Source: JALOAT01 sp041687015
Lineage (GTDB): Bacteria > Pseudomonadota > Gammaproteobacteria > Thiohalomonadales > Thiohalomonadaceae
DNA: 64,000 nt
Direction of reading: 5' to 3'
Assembly: GCA_041687015.1 (NCBI GenBank)
Contig: JAWLCT010000014.1
Span: forward strand, 8,479-72,478
In this document: positions 62,398-64,000 of the stretch, in pieces
Position numbering within the stretch: position 1 is the first letter of the stretch
Layout: the number at the start of each line of letters is the position of its first letter
Translations under genes and position numbers: made by a program
Notes under the pieces: model-generated
The model's database searches: none
Seen by the model: the letters and a program-made list of their open reading frames with translations, nothing else
What the model was told of the DNA's origin: nothing

Positions 62398-62585
62398 GAA
62401 TCACGGAGGTTACGGATCAGTGGGGTCAGAGTAAATCGAAATCCAAAAGCGGTAACCACGGAGGAATAAAACATCGTCCGCGTCTGCATCCCACCATTTC
62501 TCGACAGCGGATCAGTAGCTCCATAATCCATTGAATCTTTCACCCTTCCCCATCTCCGTGGCCTCCGGACCTCCGTGGTTTTTTC
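62398..62585. repeat. Intergenic inverted repeat, CCACGGAGG subtype, with embedded GGGGTCAGAGTAAA motif
   Basis: Left arm AAAAGCGGTAACCACGGAGG (62445-62464), right arm CTCCGTGGCCTCCGGACC then TCCGTGGTTTTTT (62554-62585). TCACGGAGGTTACGG lies further left. TGGGGTCAGAGTAAATCGAA at 62421-62440 matches a motif often found near REP-associated transposases. Between rhodanese and MBL genes. Confidence 0.75.
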
Positions 62586-62592
62586 TTTCGTC

Positions 62593-63225
62593 TCAGTGAT
62601 TCAGGAAAGGATTGCTGCGGCGTTCTTCGCCGAAGGTGGAGGTGGGGCCGTGGCCGGGGACGAAGGTGACGTCGTCGCCGAGAGGGAGGAGTTTGTGGGT
62701 GATGGCGTCGATGAGGGCGCGGTGGTTGCCGCGTGGGAAATCGGAGCGGCCGATAGAGCCGTGAAACAGTACGTCGCCGACGAAGGCGACACGGGCCGAT
62801 CGTGCGAACAGCACCACATGTCCCGGCGTATGGCCGGGACAGTGAAGCACTTCGAGTTTCAGCTGACCGACGCTGATCACATCACCGTCTGCGAGCCAGC
62901 GATCAGGCACGAACGGCTCGGCGTGGGGAAAACCGAAGTGGGCAGATTGCTGCGGTAGCGCTTCCAGCCAAAACGCATCGTCCACATGCGGACCTTCGAT
63001 GGGCACATTCAGGCGGTGCGCGAGGGTGGCCGCCGCGGCCACGTGATCCACGTGACCGTGCGTCAGCAGCAGTTTCTCGATGGTCACCCCCTCCCGTTGC
63101 GCAGCCGCCAGCAGCTCGTCTTCATCGCCGCCCGGGTCCACCAGCGCTGCACGGCGCGTCGCCTCACACCAGATCAGCGAACAGTTTTGCTGAAGGGCGG
63201 TGACCGGGAGGATGCGGTACTGCAT
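62593..63225 (-). CDS. Metallo-beta-lactamase-fold hydrolase, YcbL/glyoxalase II-like
   Basis: 210-aa soluble hydrolase: metal motif THGHVDHVAAA, further ligands in HCPGHTPGHVVLF and GDVLFHGSIGRSDFPRGNH, and FVPGHGPTSTFGEERRSNPF at the end. YcbL-type thioesterases cleave glutathione thioesters. It starts 5 bp after hemL, in the same direction, forming a probable operon. Confidence 0.92.
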   Translation of the reverse strand: MQYRILPVTALQQNCSLIWCEATRRAALVDPGGDEDELLAAAQREGVTIEKLLLTHGHVDHVAAAATLAHRLNVPIEGPHVDDAFWLEALPQQSAHFGFPHAEPFVPDRWLADGDVISVGQLKLEVLHCPGHTPGHVVLFARSARVAFVGDVLFHGSIGRSDFPRGNHRALIDAITHKLLPLGDDVTFVPGHGPTSTFGEERRSNPFLNH

Positions 63226-63230
63226 CGCGG

Positions 63231-64000
63231 TCAGATCCGGGCCAGTACGCGCCCTGCGGCGGTGATGGTGTCGTCCAGATCCTGCTGGGTGTGTGCGGCG
63301 GAAACGAAGCCGGCCTCGAAGGCCGAGGGTGCCAAATACACGCCTTCCTCGAGCATGCCGTGGAAGAAGTTCTTGAACCGCTCCACGTCACAACGGCTTA
63401 CGGCCTGGCTGTAACTGGTGATCTGCGCTTCCTCGGTGAAGAACAGACCGAACATGCCACCCACGTGGTTCTCGCTCATGGGTACGCCGGCATTCTTGGC
63501 AGCCGCCATGATGCCGTTGACCAGGTATTCGGTTTTGCGCGCCAAGTCAGTGTAGAAAGCCGGCTGCTGCACGATGTCGAGCGTCGCGAGCCCCGCCGCC
63601 ATGGCGACTGGATTACCGGACAGCGTACCGGCCTGGTAAACGGGGCCGAGCGGCGCGATCTGTTCCATGATGGTGCGCTTGCCCCCAAACGCACCCACCG
63701 GCATGCCGCCGCCCACCACCTTGCCCAGGGTGGTGAGGTCGGGAATGATGCCGTAATGGGACTGGGCGCCACCCAGGGCGACGCGGAAGCCGGTCATCAC
63801 CTCGTCGAAGATCAGCACGGCGCCGTGTTCATCGCACACCTCGCGCAGGCCTTCAAGGAAACCGGGCACCGGCGGGATGCAGTTCATGTTGCCGGCCACC
63901 GGCTCGACAATGATGCATGCGATCTCCTTCCCCATCTGTGTGAAGGTATCGCGCACCGCCGCAAGGTCGTTGTACGGCAGGGTCAGCGTGTGCTCGGCGA
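63231..64000 (-). CDS. hemL: Glutamate-1-semialdehyde aminomutase, N-terminus beyond window edge
   Basis: PLP enzyme making 5-aminolevulinate for haem. Visible part (about 257 of some 427 residues) includes EPVAGNMNCIPPVPGFLEGL, LIFDEVMTGFRVALGGAQ, and the PLP-Lys region TTLGKVVGGGMPVGAFGGK. C-terminal GVYLAPSAFEAGFVSAAHT is also diagnostic. The reading frame runs off the right end of the window; a methionine at 63956 is internal, not the start. Confidence 0.96.
   Translation of the reverse strand, partial: AEHTLTLPYNDLAAVRDTFTQMGKEIACIIVEPVAGNMNCIPPVPGFLEGLREVCDEHGAVLIFDEVMTGFRVALGGAQSHYGIIPDLTTLGKVVGGGMPVGAFGGKRTIMEQIAPLGPVYQAGTLSGNPVAMAAGLATLDIVQQPAFYTDLARKTEYLVNGIMAAAKNAGVPMSENHVGGMFGLFFTEEAQITSYSQAVSRCDVERFKNFFHGMLEEGVYLAPSAFEAGFVSAAHTQQDLDDTITAAGRVLARI

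Overview
The window is 64 kb of a GC-rich, densely coded gammaproteobacterial chromosome. The evidence is the gshB-pilGHIJ-chpA order, MutH, Mpl, RNase D, UbiX, MetF/MetK/AhcY and a CbbR-type LysR regulator beside Calvin-cycle/glycolytic genes. A chemolithoautotrophic, probably sulfur-oxidising member of the Chromatiales/Ectothiorhodospiraceae-like lineages is the most natural reading, but this is inference: neither Rubisco nor a 16S rRNA gene lies in the window. Two runs of exactly 100 N (46602-46701 and 51490-51589) mark assembly gaps, and both fall in repetitive DNA. Most of the window is well-conserved core genome. No CRISPR array, prophage, intact insertion sequence, rRNA or tRNA was recognised.

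Layout. 1-11.8 kb: glutathione synthetase (cut by the window edge) divergent from a Pil-Chp chemosensory operon for type IV pili (pilG, pilH, pilI, pilJ, a 1981-residue ChpA, a ChpC-like CheW) ending in a dihaem cytochrome c4. 11.9-17.6 kb: a lone sugar-nucleotide epimerase, then a methyl-cycle block on the minus strand (metK, ahcY behind an SAH riboswitch, metF, rsmE). 17.7-27.2 kb: a PhnD-like binding protein, then tkt-gap-pgk-pyk-fba facing cbbR. 27.3-46.5 kb: mixed housekeeping and accessory genes: a methyltransferase with a structured leader, a histone H1-like protein, a lipoprotein peptidase, PagL, lytic transglycosylase, a CZB protein, an AI-2E-family permease, a haemerythrin-PAS-histidine kinase, a GH100-like glycosidase, dodecin, a PilZ protein, MutH, a CDF efflux pump, moaC/moaDE and a DksA-like protein. 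45.9-52 kb: a pyrophosphate block (ppa, membrane H+-PPase, PPi-phosphofructokinase) divergent from an adenylate kinase that carries a long Ala/Lys-rich histone-like tail. 52-64 kb: cardiolipin synthase, rnd, mpl, ubiX, a DedA-PAP2-LssY fusion, metY, a periplasmic rhodanese, an MBL hydrolase and hemL (cut by the window edge).

How the parts fit. The tkt-gap-pgk-fba set with CbbR suits carbon fixation, and the reversible PPi-phosphofructokinase next to a K+-independent proton-pumping pyrophosphatase suggests that pyrophosphate is used as energy currency in the same sugar-phosphate pathways. AhcY, MetK, MetF and MetY together make and recycle methionine/SAM, with AhcY controlled by its own substrate through RNA.

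Most unusual signals: the Adk-histone-like fusion with a perfect 30-bp tandem repeat; a MoaD ending Gly-Gly-Ala-Ala instead of Gly-Gly; a DksA-like protein whose second Cys pair is Asp/His; and a family of intergenic inverted repeats built on CACGGAG/CGCGGAG that recurs at six sites and coincides with one assembly gap.
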